Source: Paramecium tetraurelia (lineage: Eukaryota > Ciliophora > Oligohymenophorea > Peniculida > Parameciidae). Taken from it: 64,000 bases of DNA. The stretch spans positions 225,313 through 289,312 of the forward strand of contig NW_001798975.1 in NCBI RefSeq assembly GCF_000165425.1, in the 5' to 3' direction. Position numbers and translations under genes: made by a program. How positions within the stretch are numbered: the first letter of the stretch is position 1; every line of letters begins with the position of its first letter. The notes beneath the pieces are model-generated. The model made no database searches and was not told the DNA's origin. It saw only the letters and a list, made by a program, of their open reading frames with translations. This document shows, piece by piece, positions 23,830 to 36,524 of the stretch.

Positions 23830-25790
23830 ATGCAATAAAAAGAAATTCAGCAATAATTACCTCCACAAACCACCCCACAACAAATGAAGACCATAATTTA
23901 CATTGAAAATTTAGATCAGGTATGAAAGTCTTTAATAACATCTTTTAGGGTATCTCCGAAGATTATTTATATCGTAAATTTAAGGAAGTAGGTGAAATCC
24001 AAAGTTTAAAGATTACAAAGGACAAGACCACTCAGAAATCAAAGGGATAAGCATTCATTACCTTTGCTCATCCAGATTCTGCCGAAGAAGCAAGAAAGAA
24101 ATTCAATAATTCAGTGTTCATCAGAAATGTCATCAGAGTCAAGCCATACTTCAATTATCACAATGCTGATAAAAAAGCCAACATCTTCATTAACAATCTA
24201 CCTGAAGATGCTGACATTTTAGAATTGGAGTAAGAGTTTTCCAGATACGGTACTGTGCAATCGGTCGATGTTCACAGAGACATTTTAGGAAAGCAATTGA
24301 AGTATGTCAATTAAGGTTAACCCATTTTAGTTATGGTTACGTTCAATTTGAGAAGAAGGAAGATGCTGATAACTTGATAAAGAGAGTTATGAATCACCCA
24401 ATAACTCACAAGGGGAAGTTGCTGAAGTTGGAGCAATTCAAAGCCCAATCGGAGAGAAAGGTGGAATCCAGTTCGATCTATCTGAGAGCCATTGCTAAAC
24501 CATTACCTCAGAAGTATTGGGAATAGGATAAGGTGGTCAGAGCAATTGAATATGGATGGTCTTTGATTATCAAAGATTACTTCTAAAAACACGGCACTTA
24601 AGTGAAGGACTGCTTTGTTAAGATCGATTTACACACAAGATAACCTTGGTCAATGATCTCATTCGAAAATTCAGAATAAGCAAAAGACAATTTGGATATT
24701 TGCGAACAATAAAGAAAACATCCATGCATAAATTCAGGTGCTCATCACGCATTGGAATTAATCAATAAACATGGACCACCTGTCAATAGTGATGCAAGTG
24801 AAGCCTTCTCCATTGCTGAAATTACTTAGGCATTCAAGGAAATGGCTCAAGATCATAATGACACTTTCAAAGGAGAAAGTGAAAATTTCTTCTACAATAT
24901 GGTCTACAGCAAACACTTAAATCCAGATGACAGATTGATTCTCGTTCAAAACATCAAGGAAGAAGTTACAAAGGAGCAAATCCAAGAGTTCTTGTCAAGA
25001 TTTGGAAAAGTTATTCGTCTAACCATAAGAAAGACTAAGAATCCTAGATTTTAGGTTCAATAATGCTTTGTTCATTATTAAACCATGGAAGATTCAAAGA
25101 GAGCAAGATCAGAAATCTATGATGAAAACAATGCAGAAATTTCTAAAATTAAGAAAGAGATTTTCAAGGATGGCCATGTGATGATGAATATATTATTGTC
25201 CAAAACCATGAGAAAGGAATTCAAGGAAGTCAAAAAACAAAGTCAAAGCATCTTCCAAAATCCAGGAGGTAGATAATTACTCCAACCTCCCTTCGGTGGA
25301 AACTTCCCAGTTATGCCTCCTCAAATGCCCTTCCCTCCTGGAGGATAAGGAATGAGACAAATGCCTCCCAGAGGACCAAGATCTGGCCCCTTCCCCATGA
25401 TGAGAACCTAAGTTCCAAGACCTCACATGATGAACAAATAGCCCATGCAACCACCCATGAACAAGGTGGTCCAACCTTAATCATTCATCTAAGAATTCTC
25501 TGATTACACCTTAGTTTAAAGTAGAATGGAAGAATTCTTGAAGATTCCTCTTGCCGATCAAAGAAATGTACTTGGTAATCTGTTATTCCAAAAAGTCTTC
25601 GATGTTGTTAAAGATAAAGAGGCAACCAAAAAAGTTGTAGGTACATATTTAGTGTAATTCCTTAGGTATGTTAATTGATCCATCCTAATTTGAAATTGGT
25701 GACATCTTGAATATGTTTGAAGACAACTAAGAACTTCAAACCTATATTGACGATGGTCTTTCATTGATTAAAGAAGAAACTCAAAAATGA
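23830..25790 (+). CDS. Poly(A)-binding protein (PABP-like)
   Basis: 625 residues after removing introns of 29, 29 and 25 nt (23920-23948, 24302-24330, 25641-25665). Four RRM units are visible: IIYIENL...KGQAFITF (about 20-100), IFINNL...NYGYVQF (113-195), a divergent third (SSSIYLRAI...WSMISF), and LILVQNI...VQQCFVHY (about 355-440). A Pro/Met/Gly/Gln-rich linker follows. The C-terminus has the MLLE/PABC module (QRNVLGNLLF, VVGMLID, DGLSLIKEE) that docks PAM2 proteins. It binds poly(A) tails and promotes translation and mRNA stability. The third RRM is unusually divergent. Confidence 0.92.
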
Positions 25791-25876
25791 GTTATTATTA
25801 TTGCAAAATGTACAAAAAAAATAAAATAAAATAAATAATTTAAATATAACTATCTTCCTTTATTTATTATTTTCAA

Positions 25877-28639
25877 TCACAAATTATCTAAAGTAAAATC
25901 TATTGAATTAATAATAGCAGAATCCTTTCGAAAGGTCTGTGCCTTTTCTCCATGATGCTATTAAACCTAAGGAGACACTCTCCTCGCAGTCTGACTCATA
26001 TTTCTATAAAGAAATTCCATTTTGTTTGATTTCAAATTCACAAACTGATTAACCTTCTTATTAACTAATGGATTTTTGTTGAATTAATTCATTCTATCGC
26101 TTAAACTACCAGCTGATTCTGAATTATCAACTTTAAGCTCTTTATAATAATCCATTTGCCTTAGCACTACTCTGATAAACTAAGTTTAGGAGGCTGAATT
26201 ATTTTAAAGTTGTTCATATTAATAAAGTATCATTCTATTATTATTTTCCGTCTTTATTTTATTTTGAATCTTGAGTCCTTTTATACTGATCATCCATTGT
26301 GTATCACCCATGCTGTTCTAATAGAATTCCTCATATTCCTTAATTTTCTCTTCCCAATTGTTATGTATATTATATCTTAAATTCAAAGATAACTACTGTT
26401 TTTGATTCTGAAAATCTGCATTAGATAATATATCCTCTATTTTCTACATTTTGAGACAATTTTATTTGTATTTTTCAATCATCCCCTAGTTCTAATAAAT
26501 AAAATATTCATTAGCACTTTATGGTTTTTAGTACAATATTTTAGTTTGATTTAATACAGAAATTGTAGATGTACCAATACTAGACAGGTATTTCCAACCA
26601 TACTTTAATTTCATGATGATGAGATTTACGAAAATAGAAATTATCAACTTCTCTTGAAGTACTTCAGTGCAATAATATAACTTCTTCATTTCTTGAAGAA
26701 CATTATTGCTCTGTTGATATTTTCTCATGATTTAAGAGATACTAGATAATATTTCCTGGATTTTAGGTGCCAAGGATCTTTGAGAGGATTATTGTTGTCG
26801 ATTTGAAAGTAAACCATTCTATTCCATCAATTTGACTTAAGTTAAATTCAATCTGAATATCTTCCTTTGTTGTTGTTAGGATTATGGCGACGGAACTTGG
26901 CTTTTAATTTCTGTTATTTATTAATTCTAAGTTATAGTTTAGTAACTATTAAGGCTCGTCAAGTTCTCGTTCTTCTAGTAGGTTCGATGATCTTCATTTT
27001 CAATGAGTAATTTCTTTCTTAAGTATTAGTTTTCATATTTCCTTTAAATTTTAATTACTTACAATGATGCTATAGATACTTGTTTAGCGGTCTTATTATT
27101 GAGATTCAAAGAAAATGGATTGACATTCTTTCCTTAAATCAGTTGTAAGATAGTAACTAACCCCATCGAAGCTGCACTATGAAGGGGAGTGTTTTTATAT
27201 AGATCTCTTTTGTGGAAATCAAATTGAGTGCTATTACTAGCAAATCGTACTGCAGCTAAAGATGGTAATTTTACAGCAGCATGTAAACTAGTTAATTTCA
27301 TTGGGTTTCTAATGTTTGGATCGCATCCCATGTCTAATAGAAGCTATTCTTTAAGTTTTAAACTACTTTGACCATTATTTATGCTTATTATTATTGTTAT
27401 GCATTTCTGCCAAATGATGTCATCGCTACATGCATAACAGTAGATCCATAAGCGACAAGTATTTTATTTGGTCCAATAATGTCCTTCTCCATTTGCTGAT
27501 TTAATTCAATCCCATTCTGTAACAAGATCTTCATCATTTGAATATCCAATCGTTTAGCTGATAACATGAACAAAGTTTGCATTTCAATTTTACTTTTCCT
27601 AAAGGCTGGCAACAAACAATTAATACACTTTGTCCTATGCAAATTGAATGCATATAGAAGAAGTGAACAATCTTCCTCATCTTTTATCATAAGCAATTCT
27701 GGATATTTTTAACTAAATTGCTTTAACAATCCTATGGAATCTCTTTATATAAATGTAAATAAAATATTCTTACCACTAATATTATTAAAATTATTACTTT
27801 TAAATGAATTACTAAATATCAAACACTTTTCCAACCATATAGTAGTAAAATAACGAGAATGTTATGATTTCTTGTCTTTGCACGACTCTCTAGCCCAATT
27901 AAACTAATTTTGATTTGATCTGTCTATCAAGTTAGCAACTGATAGCACAATAATCGAACCAATCAAGATCAAAATATTATAAAGAATCCAAAATTTCATT
28001 GAATTTCGCTGGAATTGTAGTAAACATATTTGATCTTAATCCGAGACATGTTAATTTTAAATCAAATAGTTCCTATGGCAAATATTCTATATTGTTGTTA
28101 TTTAAATTTAACTCTCTTAGAGCATTTAATTTAAATAAACTGGATGGTAACTGCTCTACAATTATCAACCAAAAATAAATACTTATCTAATTATCAGTCA
28201 ATAATAATTTTTCCAAATTTGGCAGGTGAAATTTAATAGGAATTGATTGGATTTAATTGAAACTCAAATTTAGGATCTTTAACTTAGTGAGTGACCTGCA
28301 CAATTAGTTATAGATAATTATACTTCAATTAATTGGGGAATTAATTCAATAAGTTATTTGACAAGTCTAAATCTAATAATTATTCTGATAATGTATCCAA
28401 TACAGGTGCAGCAGAAGATAGCAATTAATTACTCAAATTTATTTTTTACGAAGTCTCTTTTATATGTTATTTTGTACATATTCTAATTCTTCATCCTTTC
28501 TCAATCTAAGTTTGTCGTTTTCAAAAGGAGTTCGTAGTGAAGGTATAAATGCTTTTTTCGAAATTTCCTGTTCACTGTCTAAAACCTCATGAGAACTGAT
28601 AGATGACAATTTGCTCATTAATGATAGTAACGACTGCAT
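25877..28639 (-). CDS. LRR plus ankyrin-repeat protein with coiled-coil tail
   Basis: Five introns (23, 28, 27, 25 and 23 nt) leave 879 codons. After a polar N-terminus, leucine-rich repeats run from about residue 75 to 250 (LDLDLSNNLL, LKILNLSFNQIQ, LRELNLNNNN) and close with a FDLDWFDY cap. Ankyrin repeats follow (LLMIKDEEDCSLLLYAF, GCDPNIRN, NTPLHSAASMG). The last ~350 residues are Gln/Asn-rich and coiled. Both repeat types are protein-interaction scaffolds; no catalytic domain is seen. The 86-bp gap to PABP is convergent. Several splice choices are mine, but they are the only ones that keep the repeats in phase. Confidence 0.8.
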
Positions 28640-28688
28640 TTTTTATGATTTAACTTTCCCTTTAATATATAAAAATAATAATAAGAAT

Positions 28689-30963
28689 TCATTAATCGTA
28701 AGAGACTTAATCTTGTTATTAAATCAACCATGAAAACCTCTTTCGTATATGATACAATAAGTCCCAGTCTTGACCAGAAGGACATCTAAATCGTTACTTT
28801 AAATATTACTTTGTATGTCCCAATTACTTCTGAACAATCCGAGGACCATCAGATTAATTTAATCTCTCAATCAAAAAGTATATCTAACATCATTGTAATA
28901 TACTTACTTTTTCTAACTAACTCAAGCCTTCCTCATCATCAAATAAGACCTCCAGGGCTGAAAGCGCCAGAGACTCAACAAACATGTGTTGATCAATGTG
29001 ACCACTCTTGACATTTGAATTTTCTTGGTTCTCATACAATTTGGACAATATCTAAAATATCTGAACTATCTTATTCTTGGCCAATAAGTCAGGGAAAATT
29101 GAGAAATCCTAATTATTAGTTAAATGCAATAATTACTTTATAGAATCTTAAGAACTATTCAAAATTCATAATCTATTTACCAATTGTATAATGTTTATAA
29201 TATACTAAAATAGATTTATGTAGCAATCCTAAAAACTCAACGATTTCTTTATCCTTTAACAAGGTCATTAATTAAGAGAGGAGATCTTTCATTTTATTTT
29301 CAGATCCTTGGCTCATTAAATGTAATACATGATCATATAAAATTGTCTTTAAGACATGTATGTCATTTGTTAATAATTAAAGACCTTTCAAAAACTATTA
29401 GAAGTTCATAGTTTATTTCTTTTATTTGATTGGAACTGAAGTTCTATTGTTTTATGAGATTGTGCAGGCCTTAGTAAAAATTAAATCAATTTCATTGTGA
29501 GGTACTTAGTAAGATAATTTACTGTTTTTGTCAATTAAATTTACATTAACCAAATTTGCATCCTTCAAGAACTTCATCCATTTACTACCGACCAATTCGT
29601 TATCCTGTCCAGTCTATTGATTAATTCCTGAATATTATTTGTAGATATTAATTAATTATGTGTAATTGTCTTGAAATAATAATTGGCATTAATCCTCGAA
29701 TTACTTATTAATTTGGATTGATGGTCGAACTCTATTAGTAGGCACCGTATTAATTCGTTTCACTTGTTCATCATAAAATTCTTCATTTTTTAACTGATGA
29801 ACCTTCATTCTTTAAGTGGTAGAGTTTAAATATTGAATTGCATCAGGCTCAGTAATTATTAATTCAATAAGTTCTTCAGGTACTTTTAATTTCCAATTTA
29901 TTTTTGAGTTGTTTGATGGTATTTCCAGATTGTTAAACCCCTGACTCAACTCCATTCTCTCGAGTAAAAAAGCCAACTTCTGCAATGGAGTTATAATTTA
30001 TTGTATTTGAGTGGAATCATCAAAGCTTTGAAGAGTCATCATGGCTAGCTTAATAATGTAACAACAGAATTAGTTAATATCAAATCGTGACTTTTGTTTT
30101 TTTTATTGGCTAATTTGAGGTAAATTAAGATCTGCTTAGATGTAGTCTAATAGTAAATAAGCAGACCCTTTAGTAATAAATTAGGGACAGATTTCAAATT
30201 CTTTTAAAAATAAAAATAATGAAGATCTTATCTATTATTTCATCATCAATTCTTCTTATTAGTCTTTCAGATTAAAGTTCTTAAATTAAGGAGGGAAGTA
30301 TTTATTATAGATGAAAGTTATAGGTTAAATAACAACCTACATTAATTTGACACAAATTGGATCGATTTCTTGAGATAGTTTTGTTTCTTCATCTCCTAAA
30401 TCTGTTGATGAGATAATATTTTCATATAATGGAGTCAAATGATTGTCCATTAGGATTTGAAATGAATTTTCCCCATATAAAATCTCAGATAGTAATTCCA
30501 AAAAGTAATAAAAATTCTCAAAATCCATATTTGGTTTATTTCTATTTGCTTTAACAAAAAGTAAGTCTATTTATTACTAATCCTATCTCTAGAGTTTGAT
30601 TTGCGAATCTGACATTAATTTATGTACTTTGTTTGATCTAATATAATCAATATTGGTTCTATCTCCAAAAGATGCATAGAATTTGAAAATGACACTCAAT
30701 TATTTCTTATCATCTACTCTTTTGACTTCTACAACTGGTATCTCGACTTTAGATTTTTTCATTTAAAGTTTATGTTGGTATTTTGCTCCATAAGAAAATA
30801 ATTGATTTTTTCCTGCTTACATTGAATAATTCTCTTTGTTATCGATTCGTGAATATGCAGTCTCTTCTTTTTTATTTCTGATTCCACTCTTATTTCTCAA
30901 ATCAATACTATCTATCTTTTAGAAATCTCTTTATAATGTGTAATTGGAACTTGAATTTCTCAT
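28689..30963 (-). CDS. p25-alpha/TPPP-like repeat protein, 740 residues
   Basis: Introns of 28 nt (29109-29136) and 24 nt (28884-28907) leave 741 codons. The N-terminal 60 residues are basic and disordered. Related segments recur: IFKFYASFGDRTNID...FENFYYFLELL near residue 90, a second at about 400-480 (NEIDLIFTKA...MNFQQFLKGLQLL), and a third with MNFEQFLRFYKDFSIFP. This F-x-x-F/IF-x-K-A pattern resembles p25-alpha domains, which bundle microtubules and are common in ciliary proteins. The assignment is by pattern only. There is no membrane segment. Confidence 0.6.
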
Positions 30964-31045
30964 TGGATTATTCAAATTTTATAATTAAAAACAAGTTAAA
31001 TGATATCAGTTAGAATACAATAACTATACACAAGTTATAGAAATT

Positions 31046-32013
31046 TCAATAGTTTCTTTTATTGTTCATGGTATAATGAGTCAAATTAGCCTTTGTTGAG
31101 ATGCCAGGTAAATTTGATAAAGGTTATTTTTCAAATAACTTATTTTGTGCATGCGTCACAATTTGAGGACCTGCATAAGAAGAATTGTAAATAGTTTACA
31201 TAGTTTATAAATTGATTTTATTATTCTATTACATATTTGACCTTGTATTATTAAATTTAGAAGTTAGCATGCAATTTCTATTTTATACTCTAAAATTTTA
31301 TTTGGTCTCTTATTTTGAATTGCTTCCTAAAAATTCATTATTTCTGACAGTCTATCTAAGCTCATTTTAAAATGTGGGCTCAGATTTTCTTTCATTTCCC
31401 AACTTTGTTATCAACTCAGATTTCTTTATCTCAATAGCATTCTCAGGTTTTTTATCAGAAATATTAGGTTGATTATCTTCTACTTCTTTTGGGTTATTCA
31501 TTTTTTCATTTTCCTTTAGTTGCCTTAATTATTTCTCAAAGTTTTTCAATTATCGTTAAAAACCACTATTGGGACAAATGACAAATCTTTTACTCTTAAC
31601 ATACGAGAAGGCTTCACTATATGTCCACCCCTTGTTTCTCATAAGATAAGCTATAACTATTGAGGCTGACCTCGAAACTCCAGCAGCACAATGTACAAGA
31701 ACAGATCCAGATTTCAATCCATTCTTGATCTAATAAAAGGAGTCGTCGAAAAATAATGCCACATTCGCCTATTCTGAATCTAGAATTGAATATGTCTCTT
31801 ATGATATTATAAGTGTACCTTATGCGTCATTCTCTAATCATTATATCTGATATTAAGTTAGCATGCAACTGTTAATACTGTTCTAATTCCCTTGTTGTCA
31901 AGAGTGGGCTTGTCTTCAGCAGCAGTGTAATCACCCAACCATAATTGATTCCCATTTTCCTCATGAATAATATTCATGGCTTAATAGGAATGACCCATAT
32001 TTCTATACATCAT
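31046..32013 (-). CDS. Dual-specificity protein phosphatase
   Basis: 314 residues after removing one 23-nt intron. The active-site loop HCAAGVSRS lies at residues 100-108, giving catalytic Cys101 and Arg107. It is preceded by an Asp-rich FFDDSF that may supply the general acid and followed by SIVIAYLMRNKGW and the substrate-side helix. The catalytic core fills residues ~15-145. The remaining ~170 residues are Asn/Gln/Lys-rich and disordered. It removes phosphate from Tyr and Ser/Thr of proteins such as MAP kinases; the target here is unknown. It lies 79 bp from the CDPK on the same strand. Confidence 0.88.
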
Positions 32014-32091
32014 AAAATTTATTTAATACTGAACCTCAAATCGAATTGTGTTATTTATAATCAATTAGAAAATAATATAAGAATAATGAAT

Positions 32092-33729
32092 TCATAATTA
32101 AATGTTCTCCAACAGTTTAATAAATTCGTCTTCTTCTATGACTCCGTCCTTGTTGAGATCACATTTTTACAATATGTCCTCCCAAGCATAATTATCAATT
32201 TCGATTCCACCAAAAATACTTTCCAATTCAGATTTGCTTATCACTCCATTTCCATCAATATCAAACATCTTAAATGCTACTTTGATATTATTAATCGTAA
32301 TTTTCTATTATTAAACTAAAGCAGCAGAAATGAATTCAGTAAAATCCACTTTCCCCGACTCATTCACATCCAATTCTTACATTAAACCATCAGCCATAAT
32401 CTCAGCTTTTAAATGATCCACATCTGCACTCAACATTCCTTTCAGCAATTCCTCCTTTGTCAATACTCCATCCCCATTCTAATCTAATGTCTTAAATGTT
32501 TAAAACAACTTTGAACTCTCCTCCTTATTTACCAATTGAACAGAAATAAACTGAAAGATTGCAGCTTTCAACTTATTCTAAGCAGTAAATTGACTTAAAT
32601 TCTTAATTAAATTAATATCCTCAATCTCATTCTATTAGATATTCTAAATCCAAGGATGATTAAAAGCCTCCTACATACTAATCCTTTTCTTGGGATCCAC
32701 TATAATCATTTTCATCATCAAATCCTTTGCCTACTCATTTGTTCTCAACCATCTCTCATTATTTGTATTCAATTTTCCCTATCTTGCCAATCTCAAAGTC
32801 TCAATATCACTTGCTCCCTTAAATGGAGGTCTCCCTATTAGTAAAATGTACAGGATGACTCCACATGACCACACATCCACTTTCTCATCATATCCTGAAT
32901 CTGACAACACTTCTGGAGCAACATAATAAGGAGTTCCAATCTTTTTAGTCAAGAATGACGAGTCGATCATCTTTTCACTAGCTCCAAAATCAATCACCTT
33001 TAAATTGGCATCAGGATCTCTTGAATCAAACAGGATGTTTTCAGGCTAAATAGTTTTAAATTAGGTACTTTTAAATCTCGATGCACAATGTTTTTCTGAT
33101 GACAATACTAAATGGCTGAAAACACTTACTTCATGTATTTCGCAGCCAGATTCTCGTTGTAATTTGTTATGGTTTTTATTCTCTCCAACAATTCCCCTCC
33201 CTAACAATATTCAGTTACTATATAATAATATTTAAAATCTGCAAATATTTCCAACACCTTTACTATATTTGGGTGATCCAAGGCCTTTAGGATTTCGGTC
33301 TCTTCCAATAATTTCTCCTCACAATTTATGGTTTTCCTCACCACCACCTTCGCAGCTCTCAAATTCTCCGTTGATAAATGTTTAACCAAATATACTTCTC
33401 CAAATTCCCCCTTACCCCAATTTTTTTACTATTTCGTAATGAGCTAAAAACTTTTCTGTTATGCATTGCTTTCTCACCAACATTTCAGGAGTTAATTTCA
33501 TAGTTCCACTAATAGTTTTTTTTACAAATTCTACTGTATCTCCTTCCTTATGTTTAGTTTAAACTTACTACTATTCAAGATCTTTTGAATAACCCTATTC
33601 TTTTGATAATGAGTTTGATTTTATAAAGCTGGTCTCTTTGTCATGAATTATTATTTTAGAATGATTATTAGGCTATTAATTGATTTCCAGTCCCTCCGCA
33701 ACTTCATTTATTTCATTTTCTGGATCCAT
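32092..33729 (-). CDS. Calcium-dependent protein kinase (CDPK), one extra base in glycine loop
   Basis: The kinase core shows FGEVYLVKH, ATP-lysine in RAAKVVV, HRDLK, and DFGAS followed by GTPYYVAPEVL. Four EF-hands follow: DQNGDGVLTKEE, DVNESGKVDFTE, DIDGNGVISKSE and DLNKDGVIEEDE. A 23-nt intron splits HRDLK/PEN. About 540 residues. The glycine loop LGQG/EFGEV is out of frame unless one G of a five-G run (33407-33411, seen as C) is dropped, and total length is 3n+1. Skipping it as a 19-nt intron would delete the loop. So this is either a recent loss-of-function allele or a sequence error. Confidence 0.85.
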
Positions 33730-34551
33730 TATAGCTTACTTTATGTTTACTATTACCTTTCTCATCAGTATACAATTTAAAAGAGCAACAACCCATATTA
33801 TTATTATGCCAATTAATAAATATATGATATATTTAATAAAGTGAAATTCTCAGCCCCTCAGTCTATCAATAGGTTATTATACTCTCATCCTATTAAGCCA
33901 TTCCCAGAGAAAGAGATTCGTATTTCATCAAACACAGAATGAGAATTAACAATAAGAACTTCAAACTTGCCAACAACCAAATCAAAGCGTATTGTTTACT
34001 GCCTTATAATTTAGGTTATTCAATTGTTCTTTGTTTGTTTTCAATAATTTTGATAAAGCCAAATTTCTCATTTATACTTTTTATAATTTATAAATCATAA
34101 TTATGAGTTTGAACTGATTAATTTATCAAATATATATTAAAAATATGATTCTGCTTTCGTATTTAAATTCTTCTTTATTTATTACTACCCTAAAACATTA
34201 AAATTTTTCCAATCAAGTTACAAATTATTATCTTCTAAATTTAACTTAAGAAATGTATTACACTGACTAGATTTTATTACAGTAAATTATCTCACTTTTC
34301 AGATCAAAGAAACTAAATCAGAGTTTAAAACAGTTCATTTTTAAGAGATCTTATCTCTTTTGATATGATAAATCATTAACAATATGTATTCAAAAGAACT
34401 TAATTTTATAAGGTTTATTATTTTAAATTAATAATAGATAATAAAACAAAGCATCGCATATGAGGTTAAACCAAAAAGCATTTCTTAACTTATTATAAAA
34501 ATGATTTTAATTTAAAATAAAAAACGTGTCATAGAAATGCTACTATACTAT
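33730..34551. other. Intergenic region with a possible gene relic
   Basis: AT-rich throughout except about 33840-34050. There a plus frame reads KFSAPQSINRLLYSHPIKPFP, hits TGA, and continues in the same frame as LTIRTSNLPTTKSKR. The lower AT content there suggests a decayed exon. No start codon, intron or family is recognisable. Confidence 0.3.
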
Positions 34552-36299
34552 TCAATCATTTCTAAATAGTTTTTCATTAATAAATGCTCTTTTAAGTGCT
34601 TTTTCTCTTTTTATCTCTTGATCAGTCTAGGTTATTGCCTTGATTTACTAAAAATATATTTTAAGATATCATACCTTTTCTTACATGTCATCATCATACA
34701 ATTAAGTGATAGGTGGTAAGAGTTCATGCTAGGATTTCCGCTTAACAGATAGAAATCTCTCTATCTTTTCATGCTAATCCCCTTAGATGTTATGGGCACT
34801 CCTAATAAAATTGACTGGTAAATCCTAAAGAAATTATTGAATAATGTACAGCACCGTAATTCTTCTTGATATAGAATTGAGTGATGTTTTTGGACTCTTT
34901 AATAATTTTTCTAATTTGATAAAAGTTCTTAGATTTTCCATTAAATGCAGAACCCATCGGAGTTTTTTCACTTTCCTCTGAATAAATAGGCTTGGATATT
35001 CAATATTATTTACTTTACCAGGAGAACCAACGAATTAAAGACTCTTTCGAGTTTCTAATTTTCTAATGGTTTCAGATTCATGAAATTAGTCTAGATCATT
35101 AATTTTGGATTCAGGTTGACTTATGGCTTTAGTTTAGGCAATGATAGCATTTTATAATTAAGATTAAACCTTCTATCTCTTAGCTTCTCCTTCATACAAT
35201 CCCTTTCTTCATAGCTTGATTGGAGGCTAAACTCTAAATTCTGGTGATTTCATTATTATGTAGATTTATTTGCTTAAGTAGAACATCATAATCCTTTTTC
35301 ATTTGTATGATTAATTTATATTCTGTTTCTTATAGTTTACCCTCTAATTATTCTCTTTCTTTCTGTTATTTAAATAACAAATCACTGTGTTATTTTTCGA
35401 TACGATATTTTTAAACTTTATACACTCTGTCTTACTCATGCTTCTCTAGGTCTTTTAATTCTTTTCTAAAATCTAATGCTTCTTCTACTCTTTCCTCCAG
35501 ACTTACCAACTTTTCCTGTGTTTGTAGATCCTTCAGCTTTTTCTTAGGTTTGACCTTCATTAACTCAGTATCTTTAGAGAGTCGATCCTCCAACAATCCT
35601 AATTCTTTTTCTTAAGATATTTTTAATTATGCTCTTCATTAATATAATACGAGTACCTTCTGTCTACTTTGTACTTTGTTAGCTATTAAAATTCTTAATA
35701 GTATTTATCATAAAAATCGTCTAGCTTTTCTTATCCTATTTCCTATATAAACTTTTCTTTCTTTGATTGATATACGTTATCTCAATTAATTTTGATAATC
35801 TGCAATATTTGCTTCTAGAATTCTCAATTCTTTCATTAGCTGTTTAAATAATATGTATTCTTAAATTTTTCAATAAAGCAGTAGCTACCTAATGCATTTT
35901 TTCTTTGATGACTGAAAACACTAAAATCTACTCATCTTCATTCAAAATTCTAATGGAATTCATTCAATTCTTACCCATCATTATCCTAATCGAAGAGCTC
36001 AAAGAAATCCTTTTCATTTTACAGTTTCAATAATTATACGATCTCACTTCTACAAGCTTCAAAGATTCTCTACACAATAGTAAAGTTTAATTGAGCATCT
36101 GTCACAAAATCATTTTTTCTCATTTCCATCCATATTCTCGAGCATTTGTTAGGTGCAGTGATATACATTTCACCTAACATTGGATTGTTATAATACCTTC
36201 ACTTTTTATTTAATTAATAATGTGTCGAGGTAGATTAGATAGTGCAGAATAGTTAGACTATTATATTTTAGTGCTGATTGTCATTGATTTTGATTCCAT
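34552..36299 (-). CDS. EF-hand and coiled-coil protein with many introns
   Basis: The start MESKSMTIST is followed by a single EF-hand, DQDNDGILNEDE, assembled across an intron. About 300 residues of charged coiled coil follow (EKLDDFYDKYYQEF, ERVEEALDFRKELK), then a basic tail ending FINEKLFRND. Seven introns of 23-27 nt plus a 19-nt one are needed. One further frame change near 35840-35888 is explained by a 49-nt GT-AG intron (then exactly 503 codons) or by a single extra A. Function unknown; a calcium-responsive cytoskeletal protein is plausible. The exon chain is my reconstruction and the least certain of the long genes. Confidence 0.6.
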
Positions 36300-36524
36300 T
36301 TAATTTATCATACTATTATAAATATAATTATGTGATTATTTTCAATCAAGAAATCTTAGCTGCTTGTCTTCGATTCTTCTGATAAACCAATAGGCTCTTC
36401 GTTACAGTAGTAAAGATCATGGATTCACACATTTTTGATGTTAATCTTGAACAATTGAGACTGGGGTATTTAGAGATGCTATTAATAATTTACGATATAA
36501 TTTATATGAATTAATATGTAAATA

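Noticed and set aside
25877-28639. Apparent frameshift at an AAT repeat in the ankyrin region
   Set aside because: A 23-nt intron (GTAGCG...GGCAG) resolves it.
28731-29011. Plus-strand frame of about 90 residues (MKTSFVYDTISP...)
   Set aside because: It lies opposite the well-spliced C-terminal exons of the p25-like gene and crosses its 24-nt intron; composition is that of an antisense shadow.
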